Made by a program: the position numbers and the translations under genes
Shown: piece after piece, positions 7,155 through 14,937 of the stretch
Numbering within the stretch: position 1 is the stretch's first letter
Layout of the letters: each line of letters opens with the position of its first letter
Assembly (NCBI GenBank): GCA_910586445.1
Contig: CAJUHV010000075.1
Span: 1-19,642, forward strand
Source of the DNA: an uncultured Eubacterium sp.
GTDB taxonomy: Bacteria; Bacillota; Clostridia; Lachnospirales; Lachnospiraceae
DNA length: 19,642 bases
Direction: 5' to 3'
Notes under the pieces: model-generated
What the model was told of the DNA's origin: nothing
The model's database searches: none
Seen by the model: only the letters and a program-made list of their open reading frames with translations

Positions 7155-8429
7155 TTGAGTCCAGATGACATAATCCAGATTGTGATACTTTTTATTCTAT
7201 TATTCTTATCCGCATTTTTTTCCTCCGCGGAAACCGCACTGACTACATTTAACCGAATCCGTATGATGACGCTGGCCGACGAAGGAAACAAACGCGCTGC
7301 ACGTGCTTTAAAGGTGGCGGATGATTCCGGCAAGATGCTGAGCGCCATTTTGATCGGCAACAACGTTGTCAATCTATCAGCCTCCAGTATTGCTACTTCC
7401 CTGGCACTCCGGCTGTTCGGAAGTGTCGGTGCCGGCATTGCGACAGGAATACTGACCGTGCTTATTTTGATTTTTGGAGAAATATCTCCAAAGACACTGG
7501 CAACCATTCACTCCGAGAAGCTTGCAATGGCGTATGCAGGCATTATCCAGTCGCTGATGACGGTAATGACACCGGTAATTAACATCATTAACTTCCTGTC
7601 CCTGGCATTCCTCCGCTTACTGCGGGTAGATCCGAACAAAAATAACGATACCATGACAGAAGAAGAGCTGAAGACGATCGTAGATGTCAGCCACGAAAGC
7701 GGCGTAATCGAAACAGAGGAACGCGAAATGATCCATAATGTATTCGATTTTTCGGATGCCTTAGCCAGAGAAATTATGACGCCGCGAATCGATATGACGT
7801 TTGTGAATATAAACGATTCTTACCGTGACATTTTAGAAATTTACCGGAAAGACCGCCATACAAGAATCCCCGTATTCGAAGAGACTACGGATAACGTTGT
7901 CGGCCTGCTGAACATGAAAGATATGCTTTTGTATGAAGACAAAGGGCATTTTGCAGTCCGAAATATTATGCGTGAACCATTTTTTACTTACGAAAGAAAA
8001 AATACGGCAGAACTGTTTTTAGAAATGCAGACAAAGTCCATTAATCTAGCTATCGTATTGGATGAATATGGCATCACTGCCGGCATGGTGACAATGGAGG
8101 ATCTTTTAGAGGAGATCGTCGGGGAAATCCACGATGAATATGATGCCAACGAACAGGAGCCTGTATCTAAGATCACCGACACCGAATATGTCGTTTCTGG
8201 TTCTATGAATCTGGATGACCTGTGCGATATGCTGGATATCCACCTGACCTCTGACGACTATGATTCCATCGGCGGATATTTTATCGGCAAATGCGACCAC
8301 CTGCCGAAAGCCGGAGAACAGATCATGACAGAAGAAGGCATACGCCTGACTGTTACTGCTGTCATCAGAAACCGGATCAAACAGCTGCGTATACAGCTGC
8401 CGGAGCCTGTCACAGAGCCTTCTGACTAA
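7155..8429 (+). CDS. CorC/HlyC-type (CNNM/DUF21-CBS) membrane transporter
   Basis: A 424-residue integral membrane protein of the hemolysin C/CorC group, members of which are linked to Mg2+ or Co2+ efflux. The start is TTG at 7155 behind AAGAGGTG; no better ATG exists. Residues ~1-165 form the DUF21 membrane domain (ILFILLFLSAFFSSAETALTT, IGNNVVNLSASSIAT, LIFGEISPKT). Residues ~200-320 form a CBS pair (REIMTPRIDM, RIPVFEETTDNVVGLLNMKD, IVLDEYGITAGMVTMEDLLE). Residues ~335-415 form the CorC_HlyC domain (YVVSGSMNLDDL, YDSIGGYFIG). Length and domain order are normal. The substrate ion is not shown by sequence. It is the only clear plus-strand gene in the window and has its own terminator. Confidence 0.92.
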   Translation: MSPDDIIQIVILFILLFLSAFFSSAETALTTFNRIRMMTLADEGNKRAARALKVADDSGKMLSAILIGNNVVNLSASSIATSLALRLFGSVGAGIATGILTVLILIFGEISPKTLATIHSEKLAMAYAGIIQSLMTVMTPVINIINFLSLAFLRLLRVDPNKNNDTMTEEELKTIVDVSHESGVIETEEREMIHNVFDFSDALAREIMTPRIDMTFVNINDSYRDILEIYRKDRHTRIPVFEETTDNVVGLLNMKDMLLYEDKGHFAVRNIMREPFFTYERKNTAELFLEMQTKSINLAIVLDEYGITAGMVTMEDLLEEIVGEIHDEYDANEQEPVSKITDTEYVVSGSMNLDDLCDMLDIHLTSDDYDSIGGYFIGKCDHLPKAGEQIMTEEGIRLTVTAVIRNRIKQLRIQLPEPVTEPSD

Positions 8430-8442
8430 ACTTTATATTTCC

Positions 8443-8505
8443 GCTGAGGCGTGCTTGAAAATGCTTTCCACAGAAATGCTAGTCCAGACACGCCTCAGCT
8501 TTTTC
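8443..8505 (+). terminator. Intrinsic terminator of the CorC-type gene, resembling MITE ends
   Basis: GCTGAGGCGTG (8443-8453) pairs perfectly with CACGCCTCAGC (8489-8499), followed by five Ts. The left arm and adjoining loop (GAGGCGTGCTTGAAAATGC and TTTCC) closely match the left end of the 232-bp element at 3312, so the terminator may be a shrunken relative of it. Minus-strand transcripts would meet the same stem but lack a good T tract. Confidence 0.88.
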
Positions 8506-8546
8506 TGTCGAATTTCATTTAGTAAGGGGAAGTAATTCCTGTCCCA

Positions 8547-9347
8547 TCATCCTTCTATCCCTGCATTTTTTAAGATTAAGCGCGTTGTCTGCATTAATTC
8601 CTGCATAAAATAATACTGATTTTCCAGAGAAGTTCCCCGTATATGCCTTCGCACAAAGCGTTCTGTCCTTCCTCTGTCACTGGCATGCCGGAAAATCGAA
8701 TTATGTGGAATAACTCCAAGCTCATCGTCCCCAATCCGGTAAACCCGCCTCAAATATGCCTGATTATACATAGATTCTTGTTGATATTGGTCTACGATAT
8801 AGATGACTTTTCCCGAAAAAGCATGTCTTTTTCCAAAATAGCGTTCGAGGCTGCCGCGTTCCTGCCGCAGGCATATAACTACTACATCCGCCTTCGCCAG
8901 AATAATTTCCGCCAGTTCATTTCTGCCGCTGCCGCAGTCGATAAACACCACATCTGAAACCCGCTGCGCATACCGGATAATCTGCCACATTCCCTGCTTT
9001 AACGAGCGTGCATAGACCCGTGGTTTTCTATATCTGCTCTGCGGCAGATAATACATGCGCTCCTTTACAATCGGGATCATACTGTCTAAAACAGCTGCCT
9101 CTGTCAGCTTTTTATTTTTTGCCTGCCAGAGCAGGTAATCTAAGCCGTCCAATGCACGGGACATGCCATCCTCGCTGACCATGCCAAGCGGCGCTGTCTC
9201 TATCTTTTCCCATAAATCTCCATCCTGATGCCTGCTCTGCATCAGTATCGTCTTTAAATTCCAGGCATTGGAACACACGCTTGCAACCGCAGCCATGCTG
9301 CTGGTCGTGCCGCACCCCCTGTCTTCACTCCAAAATGCAATATTCAA
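8547..9347 (-). CDS. Degenerate ParA/MinD-like ATPase (TadZ/CpaE-like), first of an orphan pair
   Basis: From TTG 9347, five bases after AAGGAGG, the protein has 266 residues and begins NIAFWSEDRGCGTTSS. The frame extends to ATG 9392 but without a ribosome site. The opening strand and loop match the ParA/MinD fold, yet the deviant Walker A (KGGxxKT) is reduced to DRGCGTT with both lysines gone, as in atypical TadZ/CpaE pilus-assembly ATPases. A Walker B-like strand (SDVVFIDCGSG) and a switch-like segment (KADVVVICLRQERGSLERYF) remain. Such proteins act at the inner face of the membrane, often placing pilus machinery at a pole. No tadA, tadB, tadC or flp gene is nearby, so the target is unknown. 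It follows a second ParA-like gene by 60 bp and appears to be in one unit with it. Confidence 0.7.
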   Translation of the reverse strand: MNIAFWSEDRGCGTTSSMAAVASVCSNAWNLKTILMQSRHQDGDLWEKIETAPLGMVSEDGMSRALDGLDYLLWQAKNKKLTEAAVLDSMIPIVKERMYYLPQSRYRKPRVYARSLKQGMWQIIRYAQRVSDVVFIDCGSGRNELAEIILAKADVVVICLRQERGSLERYFGKRHAFSGKVIYIVDQYQQESMYNQAYLRRVYRIGDDELGVIPHNSIFRHASDRGRTERFVRRHIRGTSLENQYYFMQELMQTTRLILKNAGIEG

Positions 9348-9407
9348 TAATTCCTCCTTCCCTGTGCTCGTTTCCTGTAATCTGCACCACATATTATACA
9401 GAGCATT

Positions 9408-10085
9408 TTAGACATGGGACGCCCTCTGCACATACCTTTCCCTGCCATGCTTGGCTGCATGAACTGCCCGGATAATCCCCGCGGGATGACTGCACTCTAT
9501 CGTATACAGCAGCTGCACAAGCACCTTTTCCATACCGATCGAAATATGCGCAAACTTTTCCAACAGCTCATACTGCATGCCGACCCGGTATGCCTCATCC
9601 ATTTCATTCAAAGGCAGCGTCATCCAATTTTCCACAAAGCAGTTTTTATCCATAAGCTGCCCCTTAATATCTTTTACCGATCTTCCAAACCTGCATATGC
9701 CGCGCAGAACCACTGCCATCGTCATACTGCTTTCCCGCATAAAACAGTTGTAAAACTCTAAATTGCTCCGCTCACAGTCTACGACCAATATACGCTCACT
9801 GCACGCTGCCAGACACAGATCCTGCGGCTTCGCACCCAGCTGCACAAAAATATAATCATAATCCAGCTCATGCCACTGCACCACTGGCTCTTTTCTTATA
9901 AAGTCTACGTGATTATATGTAACAATCACTGTCGGATCATCTGACGACGCAACACTTCGAAACAAAACGCCATCCTCCGAATGATCAATCACACAGATAC
10001 TCCGCCCCATATTCTTCAGTGCAAATGCAGCATAAAGACATAGATCGGCCGGATGACTCCCTAAAAATCCTATAATTTTAGACAA
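9408..10085 (-). CDS. ParA-fold-like protein without Walker A, second of an orphan pair
   Basis: A 225-residue protein starting at TTG 10085, four bases after AGGTGG. IIGFLGSHPADLCLYAAFAL followed by RSICVIDHSED has the strand-loop-helix-strand order of a ParA/MinD opening, but the nucleotide loop has no GK[ST]. The strand where Walker B should be, YDYIFVQLGA, has Gln in place of the acidic residue. I infer a nucleotide-binding-fold relative that no longer hydrolyses ATP, perhaps a partner or regulator of the neighbouring degenerate ATPase. Its start overlaps by eight bases the stop of a 36-codon ORF upstream, which suggests coupled translation. Family assignment is by fold resemblance and context only. 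Confidence 0.6.
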   Translation of the reverse strand: MSKIIGFLGSHPADLCLYAAFALKNMGRSICVIDHSEDGVLFRSVASSDDPTVIVTYNHVDFIRKEPVVQWHELDYDYIFVQLGAKPQDLCLAACSERILVVDCERSNLEFYNCFMRESSMTMAVVLRGICRFGRSVKDIKGQLMDKNCFVENWMTLPLNEMDEAYRVGMQYELLEKFAHISIGMEKVLVQLLYTIECSHPAGIIRAVHAAKHGRERYVQRASHV

Positions 10086-10188
10086 TTTTCCACCTGCTTT
10101 CCAGTCGCAACATCTCTTTTAAACTTTCTTTCAACATTTTTTCTAAAATTTCTTTCTTGAACTCTCGTTTTAAATGTTCTTTTAACAT
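10078..10188 (-). CDS. Possible 36-aa amphipathic small protein, overlapping the next start
   Basis: ATG 10188 to TAA 10078 encodes a Lys/Glu/Leu-rich peptide (MLKEHLKREFKKEILEKM and on, ending ESRWKIV) that should form a highly charged amphipathic helix. An in-frame TAG lies nine bases upstream, so the ATG is the only sensible start. The ribosome site is poor (AGAAAG). Its stop codon overlaps the TTG start of the ParA-like gene by eight bases, so ribosomes finishing here could restart there. The purine-rich strand could produce such a frame by chance, so this is a candidate only. Confidence 0.4.
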   Translation of the reverse strand: MLKEHLKREFKKEILEKMLKESLKEMLRLESRWKIV

Positions 10189-10284
10189 TTCTTTCTAAGT
10201 GTTTCTTTTCAAAGATTCTTTTCTAAAAATTTTATTGCTTTATTTTCTGGGGATTTTCCTGTTTCAATTAACTACATGAATTTT

Positions 10285-10290
10285 ATTATA
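10285..10290 (-). promoter_or_regulatory. Candidate -10 box upstream of the ParA-like pair
   Basis: A perfect TATAAT occurs on the minus strand about 100 bp before the 36-codon ORF. No convincing -35 box lies 16-18 bp upstream. It is the best promoter candidate in the region for the ParA-like unit. Confidence 0.35.
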
Positions 10291-10469
10291 CAGAACACAT
10301 TTAAAAGATGAATTGTCGTTTTCATCCTGACCGCTGCTTTGCAGCTGCCAATTAATAGAAAAATAAGATGAAACCTATAATACCAGCATTTGTCAGATTT
10401 GTAAAGAGAATTTTCAAAAGAAAAAATATTTTAGTAATATTACACAAATTTATAAGTTTTTTAAACTAT

Positions 10470-10485
10470 ATTTTTCAAACACGCC
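10470..10485. repeat. Solo end of the MITE-like family
   Basis: ATTTTTCAAACACGC repeats the inner 15 bases of the right end of the 232-bp element. No matching left end was found nearby, so this is an isolated fragment or a heavily decayed copy. It lies in the long non-coding stretch 10189-10765. Confidence 0.55.
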
Positions 10486-10504
10486 CCACCAAAAGGCTTC
10501 AGCA

Positions 10505-10559
10505 GGAACAAGAAACAGCAGAGCCTGACCTTCCTATAACAAAAGTCAGATTCTGCTGT
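10505..10559 (-). terminator. Intrinsic terminator for the secreted DUF4163-like gene
   Basis: On the minus strand ACAGCAGA pairs with TCTGCTGT, then after one mismatch TCTGAC pairs with GTCAGG (one G-U), and the stem is followed by TTTCTTGTTC. It lies about 205 bp after the stop at 10766, leaving an unusually long 3' untranslated region that contains the tandem 50-bp repeats. Confidence 0.7.
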
Positions 10560-10565
10560 CATCCT

Positions 10566-10665
10566 ATTACCGCTGTTCGATTTTTTCTGCCTCCTCATTT
10601 CGATCAGCTTTTTCCATTACCGCTGTTCGATTTTTCTGTCTCCTCATTTCGATCAGCTTTTTGCT
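10566..10665 (+). repeat. Two tandem 50-bp repeats, each a terminator-like hairpin
   Basis: Copies begin at 10566 and 10616 (ATTACCGCTGTTCGATTTTT and ATTACCGCTGTTCGATTTTT), nearly identical for 49-50 bp; a decayed third start (TTTACCACTGTT) follows. In each, GCTGTTCGA pairs with TCGATCAGC (eight of nine pairs, one T-T mismatch) and is followed by five Ts on the plus strand (10572-10613 and 10622-10662). Both loops include CTCCTCATTTC, complementary to Shine-Dalgarno sequence. The period is not a multiple of three, so it is not a coding repeat. Confidence 0.75.
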
Positions 10666-10765
10666 TTACCACTGTTTATTATTTTGCCGCTGCCTTATCC
10701 GATTACCCTTTGTTACTTCATCTTTATTGACCTATTGTCCATTTCATCAGCCTGATACCCCCGGA

Positions 10766-11551
10766 TTAAGCTGTTTCCTCTAAGTCAACTGACACTTCTA
10801 TAAATCCAGCTGCATATGGGCCTACTAAATATGGATCTGCATAAAAATAAATTTTATCGTCCTTTAAATAATATAAATTTTTATTGAAATCCGTCTCATT
10901 AAGCGCTGTTTCCACATCTTTGCGGTCTGGATAAAAGCCTGACTCTGGATCTTTGTCAAACTGCTCCAGATACAAACCGCGTACTTTTTCATTCAGCTGT
11001 TTTTTTGTCAGCCCCAGAAGCTTAGCGGCAGACAGCTTCTTGCCTGTTTTCGCATCAAATATATCTGCATAGCGGTACGGCATGCCATGTGCGCCAAACT
11101 CGTATGAATATCCTGACAAAAGTACGCTGACATAGTTTTCATCATTCTGCATAATTTCGCATGTTACTTCGTCTGAATAAAATACATCATCTTCACGCTG
11201 CAGGACTAATTCTTTTGCATCTGCCAGATTTTCCTTTGCTGCCTTTTTCCACTTTTTCAGCAGTTTTTTGTAATAATCATTAAATGTTTTTGCAGCCTCG
11301 CTGTCACCCTCTGCGGACGGATATTTAAACGAGAGCTTCTTGTAGATCTTTCCGTCTTTGAATTTGTATTCATGCTCATAAGTCTTTGTTTTCAAGCTCA
11401 TGCCTTCCGCTTTTTTGTCTTCTTCAGCCGCTTTTGCCATAATCTGAGCATTTGCACCTGCTGAGCATACTGCTGGTGCTGCTGTAGCCAGTGCGACTGC
11501 TGCAGCCAATACTGCGATTCCAGAACCTTTTGTAAAATTCTTCTTGTTCAT
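10766..11551 (-). CDS. Secreted DUF4163/DUF3298-like protein
   Basis: A 261-residue exported protein. A basic start (MNKKNFTKG) leads into a long Ala/Val-rich hydrophobic core (IAVLAAAVALATAAPAV), with signal cleavage likely around residues 31-36. No lipobox is seen. Residues ~55-125 fit the DUF4163 type (YEHEYKFKDGKIYKKLSFKY, FNDYYKKLLKKW). Residues ~145-255 fit DUF3298 (LSGYSYEFGAHGMPYRYADI, FDAKTGKKLSAAKLLG, then DKIYFYADPYLVGPYAAG). This pair occurs in RsiV-type lysozyme-binding anti-sigma factors and in some peptidoglycan deacetylases, but this protein has neither a membrane helix nor a deacetylase domain, so it is a free-standing extracytoplasmic module. GGAGG stands eight bases before ATG 11551. 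It lies downstream of aspS with no clear terminator between them. Confidence 0.82.
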   Translation of the reverse strand: MNKKNFTKGSGIAVLAAAVALATAAPAVCSAGANAQIMAKAAEEDKKAEGMSLKTKTYEHEYKFKDGKIYKKLSFKYPSAEGDSEAAKTFNDYYKKLLKKWKKAAKENLADAKELVLQREDDVFYSDEVTCEIMQNDENYVSVLLSGYSYEFGAHGMPYRYADIFDAKTGKKLSAAKLLGLTKKQLNEKVRGLYLEQFDKDPESGFYPDRKDVETALNETDFNKNLYYLKDDKIYFYADPYLVGPYAAGFIEVSVDLEETA

Positions 11552-11698
11552 AATAGTGTCCTCCTATTTTACCTTTCTTAATTACCCTTCCATGCATTTT
11601 TTATTCATTCATATTTTTTATAAAAATCATCTGCTGCATGTTGGTTTTATAAGTTAGACGTCTTTTTCGCAGTAAAGTTTCATAATTGGAAAAATTTT

Positions 11699-13486
11699 TT
11701 AAAGATCTTCCCGCAGTGTGATTCCCAGCTCTTCCAGCTGCTTCTCATCGACTAGATCCGGTGCCTCCGACATCAAATCTGAGGCGTCCTTTACCTTTGG
11801 AAATGCAATGACATCGCGGATGGAATCTGCGTGCACCATATGCATGACCATACGGTCTAGCCCGTAAGCAAGCCCTGCATGCGGCGGTACGCCGTATTTA
11901 AATGCGCTTAATAAAAATCCAAAGTTTTCCCATGCTTTTTCCTTGGTAAATCCAAGTACTTCAAACATTTTTTCCTGTATGTCATTTCTATGGATACGAA
12001 CAGAACCGCCCCCAAGCTCAGTACCGTTTAACACGATATCATAAGCTTTTGCCCGCACTGCACCCGGATCAGTATCAATTTTATCCCAGTCTTCTTCCAT
12101 CGGCATTGTAAACGGATGATGCATAGCCATAAAGCGCTGCTCCTCGTCTGACCACTCTAAAAGCGGGAACTGCGTAATCCACAAAAAGTTGTATTTATTT
12201 TCATCGATCAGCCCCAGCTCCTGGCCCAGCTCCAGACGCAGCGCGCCCAGCACATTCCATACAATTTTATTCTTGTCTGCCGCAAACAGCAGCAGGTCGC
12301 CGGCCTGTGCGTCCATTTTGGCAGCAAGTGCGGACAGCTCTTCCCCGGACATAAATTTTGCAAATGAGGATTTGTACGTGCCGTCTTCATTTACGCAGAT
12401 ATACGCAAGCCCTTTTGCGCCATATCCTTTGGCAAACTCAACCAGCTTATCGATTTTTTTACGAGGCATTTTTCCCTGCCCTTTGACATTGATACCACGC
12501 ACTGAGCCGCCATTTTCCAGAGCACTGGTAAATACGCCAAAGCCGCATCCGGCTACCGTGGCGGATACATCCACAAGCTCCATGCCAAAACGCGTATCCG
12601 GCTTGTCAGATCCAAACCGGTCCATTGCCTCCTTCCAAGGCATTCTAGGCAGCGGCAGGCTGATCTGCGCACCGACTGCTTCTTGAAACACATACTGGAG
12701 CAGGCGTTCATTTACATCGATGACATCATCGACGTCCACGAATGACAGCTCCATATCGATCTGCGTAAATTCCGGCTGACGGTCTGCACGCAGGTCTTCA
12801 TCACGGAAACACCTTGCAATCTGGATATAGCGGTCATAGCCGGAACACATTAACAGCTGCTTAAACAGCTGCGGAGACTGTGGAAGTGCATAAAATTTTC
12901 CCTGATGCACACGGCTCGGCACAAGATAATCTCTGGCTCCCTCCGGCGTAGATTTCTGCAGTATCGGTGTTTCGATCTCCAGAAATCCTTCCTGTTCCAT
13001 AAAGCTGCGCACAAGGGACGTCACCCTGCTTTTCATCATAATATTGCGCTGTAAGTCCGGCCGCCTTAAATCCAGATAACGGTATTTCAGACGAAGCTCA
13101 TCTTTTGTCTGAATGTTTTCCTCAATCGGGAACGGCGGCGTCTCTGCCTCTGATAAAATGCGCAGGTCTTCTGCGATCACTTCAATATCTCCGGTCTTTA
13201 AATGCTCATTAACCGCAGCACTGCGTTTCTGGATCGTGCCTGTCACAGCGACCACGTATTCGCTTCTAAGCGTTCCCGCCTTTTCAAAGCCCTGCGTGCC
13301 TACAATGTCTTCGTCAAATACAATCTGAAGCAGGCCGGAGCGGTCTCTTAAATCGATAAAGATCAGACTGCCTAAATTGCGCCTTTTCTGCACCCATCCC
13401 ATAACGGTTACTGTTTCTCCGATATTTTGACTGGATACTTCTGTACATCTATGGGTTCTGTGCAGTCCCTGCATTGATTCTCCCAT
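11699..13486 (-). CDS. aspS: Aspartyl-tRNA synthetase
   Basis: A class II synthetase that charges tRNA-Asp in the cytoplasm, 595 residues, the usual length for the bacterial type. Residues ~20-110 form the OB-fold anticodon-binding domain (VTVMGWVQKRRNLGSLIFID). The catalytic core shows LKYRYLDLRRP, STPEGARDYLVP, LPQSPQLFKQLLM, motif 2 (CFRDEDLRADRQPEFTQID, about 227-244) and motif 3 (GLAYGLDRMVM, from about 538). The insert between motifs 2 and 3 is the bacterial GAD domain. AGGAGG lies eight bases before ATG 13486. It starts 55 bp after hisS with no terminator or promoter seen between, so both probably use the hisS promoter. Confidence 0.98.
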   Translation of the reverse strand: MGESMQGLHRTHRCTEVSSQNIGETVTVMGWVQKRRNLGSLIFIDLRDRSGLLQIVFDEDIVGTQGFEKAGTLRSEYVVAVTGTIQKRSAAVNEHLKTGDIEVIAEDLRILSEAETPPFPIEENIQTKDELRLKYRYLDLRRPDLQRNIMMKSRVTSLVRSFMEQEGFLEIETPILQKSTPEGARDYLVPSRVHQGKFYALPQSPQLFKQLLMCSGYDRYIQIARCFRDEDLRADRQPEFTQIDMELSFVDVDDVIDVNERLLQYVFQEAVGAQISLPLPRMPWKEAMDRFGSDKPDTRFGMELVDVSATVAGCGFGVFTSALENGGSVRGINVKGQGKMPRKKIDKLVEFAKGYGAKGLAYICVNEDGTYKSSFAKFMSGEELSALAAKMDAQAGDLLLFAADKNKIVWNVLGALRLELGQELGLIDENKYNFLWITQFPLLEWSDEEQRFMAMHHPFTMPMEEDWDKIDTDPGAVRAKAYDIVLNGTELGGGSVRIHRNDIQEKMFEVLGFTKEKAWENFGFLLSAFKYGVPPHAGLAYGLDRMVMHMVHADSIRDVIAFPKVKDASDLMSEAPDLVDEKQLEELGITLREDL

Positions 13487-13541
13487 TCGTTCGTCCTCCT
13501 GTCTTATATTATGTGTAGTTGATCTTTTTCACTAATAAAAA

Positions 13542-14792
13542 TTATTTATCAAAAAATTCCACAAATTCTTCATATCCGTCTTTTGCCAGCTGTTCTTTTT
13601 GGAACTTTTTATTTTTATTCATGCGCACGACTAAAACCTGCTGTCCTTCCTGTCTGGCTTTTTGCGCCTGTGCGATGACTTCTGAGAGCTTTTCACCCGG
13701 ATAACCCTTTTCAATTAAGTATGCGGCTTTTTTCGGCTGTTCCGGTATCTGGAATCCGCTTTCTAAAAGCAGTAATATAATGCGTTCAAATCCAATCGAA
13801 AATCCGCATGCAGGCACATCCCTGCCGGTAAAGTTTCCAATCATTTTATCATAACGGCCTCCGCCTCCGCAGCTGCCGCCGAACTGGGGCATGGCAATTT
13901 CAAAAATCGTGCCTGTATAATAAGACATGCCGCGCACCAGAGTCGGATCAAAGACAAGTGCAAACTCTGCCGTCTTACATGCATTGACACTTTCGGAAAT
14001 CTCCTGCATACTGCGCACGACATCTGAAGGCAGAAAATCTCCCAGCGTCTCGGCCAGATACATTATGCCGTCGTCTGCCTGTTCCACACCGCGAAACAGT
14101 GCCGTATATTTATCCACTGACTCTTTCGCTAAGCCTTCTTTTTCCAGCTCAGCCGTAACACCTTCCAAGCCTATTTTATCCATCTTATCTAAAATAATAA
14201 ATACCGTATCATACGCTTCTTCAGAAAAACCGCTGTAAGCTGCCATCGCCTTTAAAATGCGCCGTTCATTGATTCGGATTTCAAAGCCGTGAAACCCTAG
14301 TCTGCCGAGTGTTGTCGTAGTCGCCAGAATCAGCTCGATCTCTGCCAGATTTGACGGCTCGCCTAATATATCGATATCACACTGCATAAACTGGCGGTAA
14401 CGCCCGCGCTGCGGCCTGTCCGCACGCCATACATTTCCCATCTGCAGTGCTTTAAAAGGGGACGGAAGGTCATTTGCATGGTTTGAATAATAACGTGCAA
14501 GCGGCACAGTCAGGTCATAACGCATGCCAAAATCTACCAGATCCGCTTCTGTCTCTGCCTCTTTTACATTCAGCTTCTCGCCCCGCTTCATAACTTTAAA
14601 AATAAGCTTTTCATTTTCTCCGCCCTGTTTATTGGATAAATTGGCTATATTTTCCATACAGGGAGTTTCCATCGGTGTAAAACCAAAGCTGCGGTATGTC
14701 TCTTTGATCACGCCCTGCACATAATCTCGTATCTGCATTTCCGCAGGCAGAATATCTTTCATGCCGTTGACCGGCTTTTTTGCAAGTGGCAT
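13542..14792 (-). CDS. hisS: Histidyl-tRNA synthetase
   Basis: A class II synthetase for tRNA-His, 416 residues. Visible are KPVNGMKDILP at the N-terminus, MRYDLTVPLARYY, motif 2 (VWRADRPQRGRYRQFMQCDI, 121-140), the histidine-binding LVRGMSYYTGTIFEI, and GGRYDKMIGNF with motif 3 in CGFSIGFERI. The histidine motif reads RGMSYY where RGLDYY is commoner. The C-terminal anticodon-binding domain is short, ending soon after VLVVRMNKNKKFQKEQLAKD, without the usual final strands; this also occurs in other Clostridia as I recall it. CAGGAGG lies six bases before ATG. It is the first gene of hisS-aspS, with a consensus promoter and a leader of about 76 bases, too short for a T-box. Confidence 0.97.
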   Translation of the reverse strand: MPLAKKPVNGMKDILPAEMQIRDYVQGVIKETYRSFGFTPMETPCMENIANLSNKQGGENEKLIFKVMKRGEKLNVKEAETEADLVDFGMRYDLTVPLARYYSNHANDLPSPFKALQMGNVWRADRPQRGRYRQFMQCDIDILGEPSNLAEIELILATTTTLGRLGFHGFEIRINERRILKAMAAYSGFSEEAYDTVFIILDKMDKIGLEGVTAELEKEGLAKESVDKYTALFRGVEQADDGIMYLAETLGDFLPSDVVRSMQEISESVNACKTAEFALVFDPTLVRGMSYYTGTIFEIAMPQFGGSCGGGGRYDKMIGNFTGRDVPACGFSIGFERIILLLLESGFQIPEQPKKAAYLIEKGYPGEKLSEVIAQAQKARQEGQQVLVVRMNKNKKFQKEQLAKDGYEEFVEFFDK

Positions 14793-14875
14793 TTTATAAC
14801 CTCCTGATCTTGTTTTTTGAAGGCTGCACTTTCCATAAATACAGGCATATATACTATGCGTTTCTCTTCAAAAGT

Positions 14876-14904
14876 ATTATATTTTCGCGTAACGAAAAAG
14901 TCAA
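14876..14904 (-). promoter_or_regulatory. Sigma-A promoter of hisS-aspS with palindromic spacer
   Basis: TTGACT (14899-14904) and TATAAT (14876-14881) are 17 bp apart. The spacer is exactly TTTTCGTTACGCGAAAA, an inverted repeat of six bases each side of a five-base gap. Transcription should start near 14869. The promoter is strong by sequence; whether the palindrome is an operator is open. Confidence 0.88.
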
Positions 14905-14937
14905 GGGCAATTCCAGACCGCTTTTTTCTTCTTTTCT

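Noticed and set aside
7061..7507. 148-codon minus-strand frame over the start of the CorC-type gene
   Set aside because: Overlaps the DUF21 domain of the real gene in antisense, and its tail runs through the divergent promoter region.
10566..10665. CRISPR array
   Set aside because: Only two copies abut each other directly without unique spacers, so it is a tandem repeat.
10368..10730. Plus-strand open frame of 120 codons in the long gap
   Set aside because: It crosses a MITE end, a terminator hairpin and the tandem hairpin repeats, whose 50-bp period shifts frame. It has no ribosome site and its composition is phenylalanine- and proline-rich low complexity.
12189..12686. 165-codon plus-strand frame inside aspS
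   Set aside because: It is a serine-rich antisense shadow of a well-supported gene, with no ribosome site.
14793..14869. Possible T-box leader before hisS
   Set aside because: The leader from the predicted start is only about 76 bases and lacks the T-box sequence and an antiterminator.
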